A stretch of DNA of 64,000 nucleotides from Polynucleobacter sp. MWH-P3-07-1 (GCF_018687555.1 NZ_CP061296.1:1441983-1505982), one strand, 5' to 3'; shown: positions 1 through 9,617, counted from the first letter of the stretch. Made by a program: numbers and translations. The notes: generated from the letters alone by a model not told the origin.

Positions 1-663
1 GCTGCAGGTACTGTCAAAGCAGCTCGTGTTCTGATTTTGGGCGCAGGTGTTGCGGGATTGCAAGCGATCGCAACTGCTAAACGCCTTGGCGCAGTGATCG
101 AAGCATCTGATGTTCGTCCTGCCGCTAAAGAGCAAATTGAATCTCTCGGCGCTAAGTTTGTTGATGTCCCTTTTGAGACTGATGAAGAGCGCGAAATCGC
201 TAAGGGTGTTGGTGGTTATGCTCGTCCCATGCCAGAGGCCTGGATGAAGCGCCAAGCTGCTCTCGTAGCAGAGCGCGCACAACAAGCGGATATCGTGATT
301 ACGACTGCACTGATACCTGGCCGTAAGCCCCCAGTCTTGCTCCATAGCGATACTGTTGCCAATATGAAAGCTGGCTCAGTGGTTATCGATCTTGCATCTG
401 GCAAAGGGGATAACGGATCGGGTAACTGCCCTCTCACTCAAGCCGACAAAATTGTGGATGTGAATGGCGTCAAGATCGTGGGTTACACCAATTTAGCCAG
501 CATGGTTGGTGCTGATGCTTCGGCACTCTATGCGCGCAACCTATTGGACTTCTTAAAACTCATCATTGATCAAGAAGCCAAACTGGTCATACCTACTGAT
601 GATGACATTGTCACCGCCTGCCTCATGTGTCGCGATGGTCAGGCTGTTCGTAAAAACTCATAA
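1..663 (+). CDS. pntAA: NAD(P) transhydrogenase alpha subunit part 1, 3' part only
   Basis: This is the C-terminal 220 residues of the NAD(H)-binding part of proton-translocating transhydrogenase; the reading frame is open to base 1, so the gene starts outside the window. The complex passes hydride from NADH to NADP+ using the proton gradient and so supplies NADPH. A Rossmann glycine motif (GAGVAG) lies near the left edge, followed by the family signature ASDVRPA and the segment [13 protein letters not shown]. The protein stops before any membrane helix, which marks the split-alpha arrangement in which the helices are encoded by the next gene. It is followed 25 bp later by pntAB, with pntB after that. 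The family call is very secure. Confidence 0.95.
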   Translation, partial: AAGTVKAARVLILGAGVAGLQAIATAKRLGAVIEASDVRPAAKEQIESLGAKFVDVPFETDEEREIAKGVGGYARPMPEAWMKRQAALVAERAQQADIVITTALIPGRKPPVLLHSDTVANMKAGSVVIDLASGKGDNGSGNCPLTQADKIVDVNGVKIVGYTNLASMVGADASALYARNLLDFLKLIIDQEAKLVIPTDDDIVTACLMCRDGQAVRKNS

Positions 664-688
664 TAAAAAATATTGCAAAGGAAATAAG

Positions 689-1027
689 ATGGATTACGCT
701 GCCTTTCAAAGCATCCTGACTGTTCAAAACATTACTGTTTTTGTACTCGCCATTTTTGTGGGCTACCACGTTGTCTGGAACGTCACCCCAGCTCTACATA
801 CTCCTTTAATGGCAGTTACCAATGCCATCTCTGGAATTATTATTGTTGGTGCCTTACTTCAAACTGAGGTTATCGGCGGTGATGCCATTACCTTCACGAG
901 TGTGATTGGTGCGATTGCCGTTTTCTTGGCATCGATCAATATTTTTGGTGGCTTCATGGTGACCCGTCGCATGCTTGAAATGTTCAAGAAAAAAGCCCCT
1001 AAAGCCGAAGCCGCTTCAAGCAAGTAA
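689..1027 (+). CDS. pntAB: NAD(P) transhydrogenase alpha subunit part 2 (membrane)
   Basis: A 112-residue inner-membrane subunit of transhydrogenase. Three to four hydrophobic helices are visible at about residues 10-30, 38-60 and 66-90, followed by a short basic, lysine-rich tail. This corresponds to the C-terminal membrane segment of single-chain PntA. The ATG at 689 is chosen because AAAGGA sits about seven bases upstream. The reading frame remains open upstream but there overlaps pntAA in another frame, so the longer version is not credible. The gene lies between pntAA and pntB, 33 bp from the latter, and the three are surely co-transcribed. Confidence 0.95.
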   Translation: MDYAAFQSILTVQNITVFVLAIFVGYHVVWNVTPALHTPLMAVTNAISGIIIVGALLQTEVIGGDAITFTSVIGAIAVFLASINIFGGFMVTRRMLEMFKKKAPKAEAASSK

Positions 1028-1060
1028 AAAACAGAAAAAGATTCATTAGAGACCAAACTC

Positions 1061-2428
1061 ATGTCAAACCTTACCGCGATTTCCTACCTCATTTCTTCAG
1101 TGCTATTTATCTTGGCGCTGAAGGGCCTGTCCTCACCAACCACCTCACGCCAAGGCAATACCTTCGGCATGATCGGGATGTTGTTAGCCGTAATTACCAC
1201 TTTCTTTGTTGCTGACTTCAAGCCAGCCTTTTCCTTAATTATTGGGGCGATTGTGGCTGGCGCCATCATTGGTACTCTGGCAGCAAAACGGGTACAGATG
1301 ACCAAGATGCCAGAGCTAGTTGCTCTCATGCACTCCTTTGTTGGACTCTCGGCTGTCTTGATTGCAGTAGCTGCAGTTTTTAATCCAGCACATGAGCATA
1401 CTGGCGCTCAAAAGATTGAGTTATTTATCGGGGCATTCATTGGCGCAATTACCTTTACCGCTTCTGTGATTGCCTTCGGCAAACTGTCAGGCAAAGTCAG
1501 CGGCAAACCAGTGAGCTTTGCTGGACAGCATTTGCTAAATCTGATCTTGGCACTTGCCATGATCGGAAGTGGTATTGCTTACTTTATGGCAGATAGTCAC
1601 GCCGCCTTTATGGCCATGTGCGCAATTGCTTTAGTACTCGGTGTAACCTTGATCATCCCAATTGGTGGCGCAGATATGCCTGTTGTGGTCTCCATGCTGA
1701 ATAGTTACTCTGGATGGGCAGCGGCCGGCATTGGTTTCACACTAAATAACCCCGTATTGATTATTGCTGGTGCATGCGTTGGCTCTTCCGGCGCCATTCT
1801 TTCTTACATCATGTGTAAGGCTATGAATCGCTCCATCCTTGCCGTGTTGCTTGGTGGTTTTGGTGCTGAAGCGGCTGCAGGTGGTGGCGATGATGGCGGC
1901 CCGAAGAATTACAAAACAGGCTCACCAGAAGATGCGGCCTTCCTGATGGAAAACGCTGACACTGTGATTATTGTCCCTGGTTATGGCTTGGCCGTAGCAA
2001 GAGCACAGCATGCCCTTAAAGAGTTAACTGAAAAACTGACTCATCATGGCGTTACCGTGAAGTATGCGATTCACCCAGTTGCTGGACGTATGCCTGGGCA
2101 TATGAATGTGCTCTTGGCTGAAGCCGAAGTGCCTTATGACCAAGTGTTTGAGATGGAAGATATTAACAGCGACTTTGGTCAGGCTGACGTAGTGCTTGTC
2201 CTTGGTGCAAATGACGTTGTAAACCCAGCTGCAAGAACTCCAGGTAGCCCAATCTTCGGTATGCCAATCTTAGAAGCCTTTAAAGCTAAAACCATTATTG
2301 TTAACAAACGCTCGATGGCTGCTGGTTATGCAGGCTTAGACAACGAACTCTTCTACATGGATAAAACCATGATGGTCTTCGGTGATGCGAAGAAGGTAGT
2401 TGAAGAGATGGTCAAGGCTGTTGAGTAA
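1061..2428 (+). CDS. pntB: NAD(P) transhydrogenase beta subunit
   Basis: A 455-residue beta subunit. The first ~260 residues form a run of membrane helices (domain II) that makes the proton channel with PntAB. The remainder is the soluble NADP(H)-binding domain III. Visible signatures include GGGDDGGPKNYKTGSPEDAA after the last helix, VPGYGLAVARAQH for nucleotide binding, and GRMPGHMNVLLAEA. The length matches the family. The gene ends nine bases from the convergent TPR glycosyltransferase gene, and no terminator hairpin was found in that gap. Confidence 0.97.
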   Translation: MSNLTAISYLISSVLFILALKGLSSPTTSRQGNTFGMIGMLLAVITTFFVADFKPAFSLIIGAIVAGAIIGTLAAKRVQMTKMPELVALMHSFVGLSAVLIAVAAVFNPAHEHTGAQKIELFIGAFIGAITFTASVIAFGKLSGKVSGKPVSFAGQHLLNLILALAMIGSGIAYFMADSHAAFMAMCAIALVLGVTLIIPIGGADMPVVVSMLNSYSGWAAAGIGFTLNNPVLIIAGACVGSSGAILSYIMCKAMNRSILAVLLGGFGAEAAAGGGDDGGPKNYKTGSPEDAAFLMENADTVIIVPGYGLAVARAQHALKELTEKLTHHGVTVKYAIHPVAGRMPGHMNVLLAEAEVPYDQVFEMEDINSDFGQADVVLVLGANDVVNPAARTPGSPIFGMPILEAFKAKTIIVNKRSMAAGYAGLDNELFYMDKTMMVFGDAKKVVEEMVKAVE

Positions 2429-2437
2429 AAACTTAGC

Positions 2438-4804
2438 TTACTGAATCGCAAGATGCTCGGGTTCTAAATCAGCCTGATATCGCTCATACATTTTGATGTA
2501 AGCTGCTTCTAAATTTTTAGCAAAGAGTGGCGTATCAAACAATGGGGCAGATAGGCGGTTTACTGCTAACTTGTTTTTAATGTCTAAAAGTTTCTGTGGA
2601 TTGCTAGCTAATTGGATTGCTAGCTCCTCATATTCTTGCTGGGTGGTGGTCACTAGCTCAGGAAGACCGATAGCATTTAGCAAACTAGCCGCTACACGAC
2701 CAGGGAAGGACTGGCCTATCAATGTCAGCACGGGGACGCCTGCCTTTAAAGCGTCCACAGTCGTAGTGTGAGCGTTGTAGGGATAGGTATCTAGAAATAG
2801 ATCTGCCAGGCTGTATCTAGCCAAATGATCTGCCATCAACTCCACACGTTGCGCAAAAATAATCCTACTCGAGTCGATGCCACGCTTCTCAAACTCAGCG
2901 CTTATATTTTTTTTGAAAAGTGGATTGTTTTCCGAAATCCACAAAACACTGTTGTTGACCCGCAGCATGATCCTTGACCAACTATCTAAAACTTGTTCAT
3001 TAAACTTATAGTCGTTGTTGAAGCAGCAAAAAATAAAACTATCTTCAGGAAGGCCGCACTCTAATTTAGAAAAGATCCTGCCAGAACTGATCCTCTTTGA
3101 ATCGTCAACCATATAAGTGTCAGGTAGGGTGACTACTTTCTCTGAATAGAATTGCTGTGATTCTTTGGGAATTAACGTGTAATCAGCAATAATGTAATCT
3201 ATATAATCTGCGCCCAAGGTACCAGGATAACCGAGCCAATTAACTTGAATAGGCGCTGCGCGGTAAGAAAAAATTCCAGTTCTAGAGTACTGAGTATGGC
3301 CACCCAAATCTATTGCAATATCGATCCCAAGTTTTCGTGCCATTTGTGCGATCTCTTGATCAGATAGATTTTCAACATCAATGAAATGATCAAATCCTGT
3401 TCTTAGGCGCGCATTTAATTCGTCGCCATCTGGTGGACTAAGCAAGGAAAAGGCAAATACTTCAAAACGGCTCCTATCGTGAATTTCATAAAGCTCTGAA
3501 GTGAGAAGAGCAACGGCATGATTTCTAAAGTCCCCTGAGAAGTAAGCAATCCGAATTCTTTCTTTTCTTGCTTGCTTCGGGATGGGTCCTAAAATTGAAT
3601 TCCTAGAAAACCTAAATTGCGTATAAATTTCGGATGTTTTTTTATGTAAAAAAGGATCGCCAGTTAATGACAGCATTGCAAATGGCTGGATCATTTTCTT
3701 TGAAGCGCTTACTTTCTGAATTAGGGTTTTAACTTCCTCTTGGATATTTCCCCAGGAGCAAATTCTTGATTTGAGATGCACTAAAGCCCCATAAAACCAT
3801 TGGATATCGGGATCAAGATTTACAGCCTTATCGTAGCAAGCAATAGCCTCCTCAAAACGTTTTAGCTCGTGTAAGGTAGCCCCCTTATTACCCCATCCCT
3901 CAGCATAATCAGGCTTAATTTTTAAGGCCTGATCGTAGCAAGTGACGACCTCGTCAAACTTCCTAAGCTGATGAAAGACAAGACCCCGATTGCTCCATGC
4001 CTCGTGATAATCCGGCTTCAGACTAACGGCTTTGTCATAGTGAGCGATCGCCTGGTCATAGCGCTTGAGCTCATAAAGGGTAGCCCCCTTATTAACCCAC
4101 GCCTCTGGATATTCGGGCATAAGCTTTAGGGCGTGATCATAAGACGCGATAGCCTCATCGTAACGCCCCAGTTTATTAAACGCGACTCCTTTATTGGTCC
4201 ATGCCTCGTGATAATCCGGCTTCAGACTAATAGCTTGATCATAAGCAATAATTGCTTCATCGTACTGCCCAAGCTCATACAGGGTAGCACCCTTGTTGGT
4301 CATTACCTCAGAATCATCTGGACGAATACTTAATGCCTTGTCATAGCAAACAATAGCATCGTCATAACGCTTGAGCCCCTTTAAGGCAATCCCTTTATTA
4401 GACCAAGCTTCAGCCAAATCTGGACTAATAGCGAGGGCTTTCTCAGCACAAGCTAAAGCATCTTCAAAGCGCCTAAGTTCTCTTAGGGTTGCGCTTTTAT
4501 TAGAGAGCGCTTGGACAAAACCTGGCTCCAGGCTAAGCGCTTTATCGTAATGAATCAACGCATTTTCATGACGTCCGAGATTGGATTCTGTTTTGCCATA
4601 GTTGAGCCAGGCTTCTGGGTTATGGGGTGCCAGCTCTACTGCTTTTTTATGGTGTGGGATTGACTCATTATCTGAGCCAATATCACTAAGGACTTTAGCT
4701 AGGTTGTATTGAATGGAGGCATCATTGGGATGGATGCGGGCTGCTCTACCTAATAAATGGGCAGCCTCTTTGAAATTGGCTTGTGAGGCTCTAATTAAGC
4801 CCAA
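2438..4804 (-). CDS. TPR-repeat O-GlcNAc-transferase-like protein, 5' end frameshifted
   Basis: A 788-residue open frame. It has about nine complete 34-residue TPR units (roughly residues 28-335) of the form EAWxNKGxxLxxLxRYxEAIxxYDKALxLxPD. A C-terminal domain (~410-775) resembles the GT41 O-GlcNAc transferase/SPINDLY family: RIAYFSGDFRNHAV, DLGGHTQYSRTG, APIQVNWLGYPGTLGADYIDY, and a late segment TTTVDALKAGVPVLTL for the sugar-nucleotide site. Such enzymes move a sugar from a nucleotide donor to Ser/Thr of proteins; the target here is unknown. The TPR units are encoded by 102-bp DNA repeats. The frame begins at a TTG codon only because a 2-bp insertion near 4852-4855 disconnects it from the natural ATG at 4938. 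An intact paralogue at 27894-30209 shows the expected N-terminus. The gene may be a pseudogene, may be expressed by re-initiation, or the insertion may be a sequencing error. Confidence 0.8.
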   Translation of the reverse strand: MGLIRASQANFKEAAHLLGRAARIHPNDASIQYNLAKVLSDIGSDNESIPHHKKAVELAPHNPEAWLNYGKTESNLGRHENALIHYDKALSLEPGFVQALSNKSATLRELRRFEDALACAEKALAISPDLAEAWSNKGIALKGLKRYDDAIVCYDKALSIRPDDSEVMTNKGATLYELGQYDEAIIAYDQAISLKPDYHEAWTNKGVAFNKLGRYDEAIASYDHALKLMPEYPEAWVNKGATLYELKRYDQAIAHYDKAVSLKPDYHEAWSNRGLVFHQLRKFDEVVTCYDQALKIKPDYAEGWGNKGATLHELKRFEEAIACYDKAVNLDPDIQWFYGALVHLKSRICSWGNIQEEVKTLIQKVSASKKMIQPFAMLSLTGDPFLHKKTSEIYTQFRFSRNSILGPIPKQARKERIRIAYFSGDFRNHAVALLTSELYEIHDRSRFEVFAFSLLSPPDGDELNARLRTGFDHFIDVENLSDQEIAQMARKLGIDIAIDLGGHTQYSRTGIFSYRAAPIQVNWLGYPGTLGADYIDYIIADYTLIPKESQQFYSEKVVTLPDTYMVDDSKRISSGRIFSKLECGLPEDSFIFCCFNNDYKFNEQVLDSWSRIMLRVNNSVLWISENNPLFKKNISAEFEKRGIDSSRIIFAQRVELMADHLARYSLADLFLDTYPYNAHTTTVDALKAGVPVLTLIGQSFPGRVAASLLNAIGLPELVTTTQQEYEELAIQLASNPQKLLDIKNKLAVNRLSAPLFDTPLFAKNLEAAYIKMYERYQADLEPEHLAIQ

Positions 4805-4951
4805 GATATGCAGGGCTGGCAGATTCTTGGGATCGACCTGAATGAGTCTTTGCGCAAAATCGTAGCAGCTCTCTCAAAGTTACCACCTTGAAAGGCTTCA
4901 ATAGCCTGCTGAAGCATGAGCTGAAGTTGAGGATTCATGAGGTTATTTTAT
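4395..4951 (-). repeat. Copy A of a ~555-bp near-perfect direct repeat
   Basis: This 557-bp segment covers the 5' end of the TPR glycosyltransferase gene plus about 13 bp upstream of its natural ATG. It matches 29668-30222 base for base apart from one C/T substitution (in the CAGCCAAATC / CAGCTAAATC stretch) and two additional bases (GCGC versus GC near 4852-4855). Both copies lie in the same orientation. Outside these limits similarity falls abruptly to that expected of related TPR units. The near-identity indicates a recent duplication or gene conversion. Confidence 0.95.
4795..4938 (-). pseudogene. Detached 5' end of the TPR glycosyltransferase gene
   Basis: The natural ATG (complement of 4936-4938) opens with the residues MNPQLQLMLQQAIEAF, identical to the paralogue at 30209. 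After residue 28 the two additional bases shift the frame, and translation runs 19 further residues to a TAA at 4797-4795, giving a 47-residue product. The TTG that opens the downstream frame (4804-4802) lies five bases before this stop. Termination and re-initiation are therefore geometrically possible, but no Shine-Dalgarno is evident. The frameshift is read directly; the loss of function is inferred. Confidence 0.8.
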
Positions 4952-5012
4952 AACTACCTTGAGGAGCAGCCTTACGTTGTATGATCATTCGGGAATGCAG
5001 GCCCCCTAAAGC

Positions 5013-5038
5013 ATAAAGGCCACTGACGTGGCCTTTAT
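5013..5038 (-). terminator. Hairpin downstream of the MFS gene
   Basis: An 11-bp perfect stem (ATAAAGGCCAC / GTGGCCTTTAT) with a TGAC loop lies between the end of the MFS carrier and the start of the TPR gene. The stem supplies its own A/U-rich base, and the run of U after it is weak on the minus strand. It probably insulates the TPR gene from upstream transcription. Confidence 0.6.
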
Positions 5039-5061
5039 ATTTAACACTTCGGCAGTTGAAA

Positions 5062-6315
5062 TTACTCCAGTACACCCTTGATATATTTGGCGCGCATCGG
5101 CTTCAATACAAAGAATGCCAAAACAGCAGCCGTAGCATCTAGAGCAATCATGATCGCAAATACCGGCATCCAACTTTCAGTTGCGCCGTGGATATAAGCA
5201 GCAATCGGTCCACCAATAATTGATCCAACACCCTGGGCCATATAGAGAAAGCCGTAATTGGTAGTAGCGTGTTTTTGGCCAAAGGTATCTGTCAGAGTGG
5301 ATGGGAAGAGGGAAAAGATTTCGCCCCAGCCAAAGAACACCACACCAGACATCAACACAAATACCACTGGATCTGAACGGGTAGCAACCCAAATAAACAT
5401 TGCGATCGCCTCTAGGCCAAATGCAATGGTCATCGTGTACTCACGACCAATTCTGTCAGAAATCCAACCAAAAAATGGGCGGGTGAATCCATTCGTCACA
5501 CGATCAATAGTTAAGGCCAAAGGCAAAGCAGCCATACCAAACACCATGGTGCCTGTAATCCCAAAGTCTTTGGCAAAGGCGCCCATCTGCGAAATGACCA
5601 TCAAACCCGATGTTGACATCATGGACATCATCAAAAACATGAGCCAGAAAACAGGGGTCTTAAGCATGGTTTTAGGTGCAACTCCAGATGCAGCTGCTTC
5701 AACTTGGCTGGCTGTCTGAACTCGATCAGCGTGAGGTACTCGAATACCCTGCGCAGCCAATAGCCCAACTGCGCCAATCACATAACCAAAGAAAGTTAAT
5801 GTTCCTTGCAAGCCAGAAGACGCCAAGCTGTCTGCAATTGGAAAGGTGGTTAGCAATGCACCGATACCATAGCCTGCAGCAACCATACCCACAGCGAAGC
5901 CACGATTATTCGGGAACCAACGCACCATCAAGCCGACTACACCGATATAAACAATACCGGTTCCTAGGCCACCCAACACACCATAAGTAAAGTAAAGATT
6001 AGAAACGGTGCTGAGATTGGCCGAGAGCACCCAACTCAGCCCGGTCAATACTGTACCCACTGACAATAACAGTCGTGGACCAAACTTTTCGACTAAGAAG
6101 CCTTGGAATGGAGAGAAAAAAGTTTGCAACACAATCAGAATTGAGAATGTGACTTGTAACTCAGTCAGACTCACTCCGAGTTGACCCATGATGGGCTTTG
6201 TAAACAAGGCCCATACGTATTGCGGACTTGAAATCGACATCATACAAATGACGCCCAATGCCAACTGAACCCATTTCGATTTCAATGGATTGCTAGCGGT
6301 TTCTGCTGTGCTCAT
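5062..6315 (-). CDS. MFS transporter, oxalate/formate antiporter (OFA) type
   Basis: A 417-residue inner-membrane protein with twelve predicted helices in two six-helix halves joined by a short polar loop near residue 205. The N-terminal segment (SSPQYVWALFTKPI), the glycine-rich stretch GVLGGLGTGIVYIGVVG and the motif VRWFPNNRGFAVG are typical of OFA carriers such as OxlT and its homologues. These exchange or import small carboxylates. The substrate cannot be read from the sequence: there is no oxalyl-CoA or formyl-CoA gene nearby, so oxalate is not supported by context. It is transcribed alone, away from groL, with a hairpin after its stop codon. Confidence 0.82.
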   Translation of the reverse strand: MSTAETASNPLKSKWVQLALGVICMMSISSPQYVWALFTKPIMGQLGVSLTELQVTFSILIVLQTFFSPFQGFLVEKFGPRLLLSVGTVLTGLSWVLSANLSTVSNLYFTYGVLGGLGTGIVYIGVVGLMVRWFPNNRGFAVGMVAAGYGIGALLTTFPIADSLASSGLQGTLTFFGYVIGAVGLLAAQGIRVPHADRVQTASQVEAAASGVAPKTMLKTPVFWLMFLMMSMMSTSGLMVISQMGAFAKDFGITGTMVFGMAALPLALTIDRVTNGFTRPFFGWISDRIGREYTMTIAFGLEAIAMFIWVATRSDPVVFVLMSGVVFFGWGEIFSLFPSTLTDTFGQKHATTNYGFLYMAQGVGSIIGGPIAAYIHGATESWMPVFAIMIALDATAAVLAFFVLKPMRAKYIKGVLE

Positions 6316-6433
6316 ACCTTATCTCCCATTAAACGATCAATTTAAAGCTGATTTCTTATCTTAGTGATTTACTTCGGGTAAATACGGATATTTGCCCCAT
6401 CCTGGTGCTTATTTAGTTTTGCGGCCAACAAAA

Positions 6434-6466
6434 CAAAATGCCTGGTCTTTTGAACCAGGCATTTTG
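6434..6466 (-). terminator. Rho-independent terminator of groES-groL
   Basis: A 13-bp stem (CAAAATGCCTGGT pairing with ACCAGGCATTTTG) with a seven-base loop lies about 30 bp after the groL stop codon. On the minus strand it is followed by a T-rich stretch (TTTTGTTTTGTTGG once the stem's own tail is included), a good intrinsic terminator. Confidence 0.85.
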
Positions 6467-6497
6467 AATTTCAGCAGCTAAGAGCTACTGGGGGAAA

Positions 6498-8165
<1,668 letters not shown>

Positions 8166-8177
8166 TTAAATACCGAA

Positions 8178-8468
8178 TTACTTCTGTACAACAGCCATGA
8201 TGTCTTCTTCGCGCATTACAAGAAGTTCATCGCCGTCTACTTTGACTGTTTGTCCAGCATATTTGCCAAAGAGGACGCGGTCGCCTACTTTGACGTCTGG
8301 TGCATTGAGTTTTCCGCTGTCATCACGCTTACCAGGGCCTACTGCCAAAACTTCGCCTTGGTCTGGTTTTTCAGCAGCAGCATCAGGGATGATGATTCCT
8401 GAGGCAGTCTTTGATTCTTGATCTAAACGCTTAATGATTACGCGATCATGTAAAGGACGCAGATTCAT
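8178..8468 (-). CDS. groES: Co-chaperonin GroES (10 kDa)
   Basis: A 96-residue co-chaperonin that caps the GroEL ring as a heptamer. It begins [16 protein letters not shown] and has the mobile-loop region around residues 17-34 ([14 protein letters not shown]). It ends in the usual [13 protein letters not shown] good Shine-Dalgarno (AGGAG) lies just upstream of the ATG. The 5' leader of about 125 bp carries a CIRCE element immediately after the -10 hexamer. Confidence 0.99.
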   Translation of the reverse strand: MNLRPLHDRVIIKRLDQESKTASGIIIPDAAAEKPDQGEVLAVGPGKRDDSGKLNAPDVKVGDRVLFGKYAGQTVKVDGDELLVMREEDIMAVVQK

Positions 8469-8575
8469 TCCTTCTCCTAAGTTGGTGGTTGTTAACTAAA
8501 TAAAAACTATATAAATCAGTGATTTGTAATCTCTACACACAAATACTTAGCAAAAACTAGGGTTTATCACCCGTT

Positions 8576-8602
8576 TTAGCACTCACGTGTTGGGAGTGCT
8601 GA
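8576..8602 (-). promoter_or_regulatory. CIRCE operator (HrcA-binding site) of groES-groL
   Basis: TTAGCACTC, nine spacer bases, then GAGTGCTGA. This matches the CIRCE consensus TTAGCACTC-N9-GAGTGCTAA with a single mismatch in the outer position of the right arm. It lies directly downstream of the TATAAT of the groES promoter, the usual place for HrcA repression. Heat-shock control through HrcA is inferred from the family; hrcA itself is not in this window. Confidence 0.93.
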
Positions 8603-8631
8603 TTATATAGGTCTGACTTCCTATATTTCAA
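8602..8631 (-). promoter_or_regulatory. Sigma-70-type promoter of groES-groL
   Basis: On the minus strand a TTGAAA (8631-8626) and a TATAAT (8607-8602) are separated by 18 bp. The -10 abuts the CIRCE operator, so transcription would start within it. This looks like HrcA-type control of a vegetative promoter rather than a sigma-32 promoter. Confidence 0.75.
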
Positions 8632-8640
8632 GATCTTGAA
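8627..8640. promoter_or_regulatory. 14-bp perfect palindrome overlapping the groES -35 box
   Basis: TTCAAGATCTTGAA is a perfect palindrome whose left half includes five bases of the groES -35 hexamer. It also lies about 10 bp upstream of the candidate promoter of the divergent regulatory operon. It may be an operator for a dimeric regulator, but no known consensus was recognised. Confidence 0.35.
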
Positions 8641-8650
8641 CCCATAAATT

Positions 8651-8678
8651 TTGTAAGGATTAATGGCTTTCCTATACT
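8651..8678 (+). promoter_or_regulatory. Candidate promoter of the EAL-regulator-kinase-dacB operon
   Basis: TTGTAA (8651-8656) and TATACT (8673-8678) are separated by 16 bp, a plausible sigma-70 promoter giving a start near 8685 and a leader of about 100 nt. A TTTCCTA heptad (8668-8674) overlaps the -10. This is the best candidate in the gap, but activator-dependent promoters further downstream cannot be excluded. Confidence 0.5.
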
Positions 8679-8691
8679 CAATATGGCTGGG

Positions 8692-8707
8692 GTAGGAAGT
8701 TTCCTAC
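8692..8707. promoter_or_regulatory. Inverted heptads, candidate BvgA-type regulator site
   Basis: GTAGGAA-GT-TTCCTAC is a perfect 7+7 inverted repeat. The half-sites resemble the TTTC(C/T)TA heptads known for Bordetella BvgA. Further single heptads occur at 8668-8674 (TTTCCTA) and 8617-8623 (CTTCCTA). Because the operon encodes a BvgA-like regulator, autoregulation is a reasonable inference. Binding is not shown. Confidence 0.5.
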
Positions 8708-8734
8708 GGATAAATCAGCCTTAAGCCCTTTCGG

Positions 8735-8776
8735 CTCCAATCCGTCCTGCATAGACTGGACGGTCACAGATTGGAG
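8735..8776 (+). promoter_or_regulatory. 5'-leader hairpin sequestering the Shine-Dalgarno
   Basis: CTCCAATC (8735-8742) pairs with GATTGGAG (8769-8776), and the adjoining CGTCC (8743-8747) pairs with GGACG (8758-8762). This leaves a ten-base loop and a six-base bulge on the 3' side. The 3' arm contains GGAG (8773-8776), the only good Shine-Dalgarno for the ATG at 8784. When folded, the RNA would block translation of the first gene of the operon. Confidence 0.6.
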
Positions 8777-8783
8777 AATGCTG

Positions 8784-9617
8784 ATGAGCCCGAAATCCCG
8801 GCTATACACCCTTGTAAAAGCATGGAAGAACAAACCCTTCCAGGAAGTCCGCGATGCTTGCTCGGAGTCTTGGTTAAGCCTAGGCCCCGAAGAAATGGCC
8901 GAACAAGAATCTTGGTCAAAGCGACAAGCAATTAGCCATGAACCGATTTTTAATCTGAAAGGCACAAAACTGACAGGCTCTTTATATAGACCCCTTTTGG
9001 AAGCGAAGGATCTTCAACTCTTGAGACTATTTATGGAGGGCTTAGACACCATCGCCTTTTGGCATCGAAGCGGTCGCTCAATCTCCGGGGTTTTGCCAAT
9101 TCCGTTTCATGCCCTTTCTTCTAAAAACCATGTAGAAGCATTAATCGATCTGATTCTCAACTCTCGACTACCCGTCGGCTCATTAATTTTAGGCTTACAA
9201 CACGCCTCTGTCGCGAAGCTCACACCCGATTCTGAAGAGGGCTTGTCTCGCTTCCGTCGACTTGGTGTCGGCATTCATCTTTTAGATTTCACCGCAACTT
9301 CAGAGCAGATCAATCTAATAGAAAAATTTAGGCTTGAAGGTATTCATATCGCATTACCCCATTTTCGCAATCAAGATCCACCCACTCGCCTCATCTCTCA
9401 AATTCAAAGTGCTGGCACAAAGATATATGCCAGTCATTTGGCTCTTGTAAATGACCTTGAGAATGCTAAACGTCTCCAAGCTGATTACTGCTATGGAGGC
9501 TTAATGATGTCTCCAGTAAGTCGCCATCAAATTTTTCATATTAATGATAGTCGTATTGCCAAAGCCATTTTTTCGCTGCACTCACATAACAACCTCAACC
9601 AAAATGGAGACAAATAA
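8784..9617 (+). CDS. Degenerate EAL-domain protein (BvgR-like), catalytically dead
   Basis: A 277-residue cytoplasmic protein with the fold outline of an EAL cyclic-di-GMP phosphodiesterase but almost none of its active site. HEPIFNLKGTKLTG corresponds to the opening strand, yet the EAL triplet itself has become SLY. The LExTE metal motif is replaced by LGLQ, only LDF remains of DDFG, and the final QGYxxSxP reads YGGLMMSP. It is therefore probably a binding or regulatory protein. ATG 8784 is preferred over 8778 because GGAG lies seven bases before it but only one base before 8778. Its stop overlaps the regulator start (TAATG). An EAL gene beside a BvgA/BvgS-like pair recalls bvgR of Bordetella. 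Confidence 0.75.
   Translation: MSPKSRLYTLVKAWKNKPFQEVRDACSESWLSLGPEEMAEQESWSKRQAISHEPIFNLKGTKLTGSLYRPLLEAKDLQLLRLFMEGLDTIAFWHRSGRSISGVLPIPFHALSSKNHVEALIDLILNSRLPVGSLILGLQHASVAKLTPDSEEGLSRFRRLGVGIHLLDFTATSEQINLIEKFRLEGIHIALPHFRNQDPPTRLISQIQSAGTKIYASHLALVNDLENAKRLQADYCYGGLMMSPVSRHQIFHINDSRIAKAIFSLHSHNNLNQNGDK

Noticed and set aside
3795-4740. Tandem 102-bp repeats suspected of being a CRISPR or satellite array
   Set aside because: The period equals 34 codons and the repeats encode successive TPR units in frame, with degenerate rather than identical sequence.
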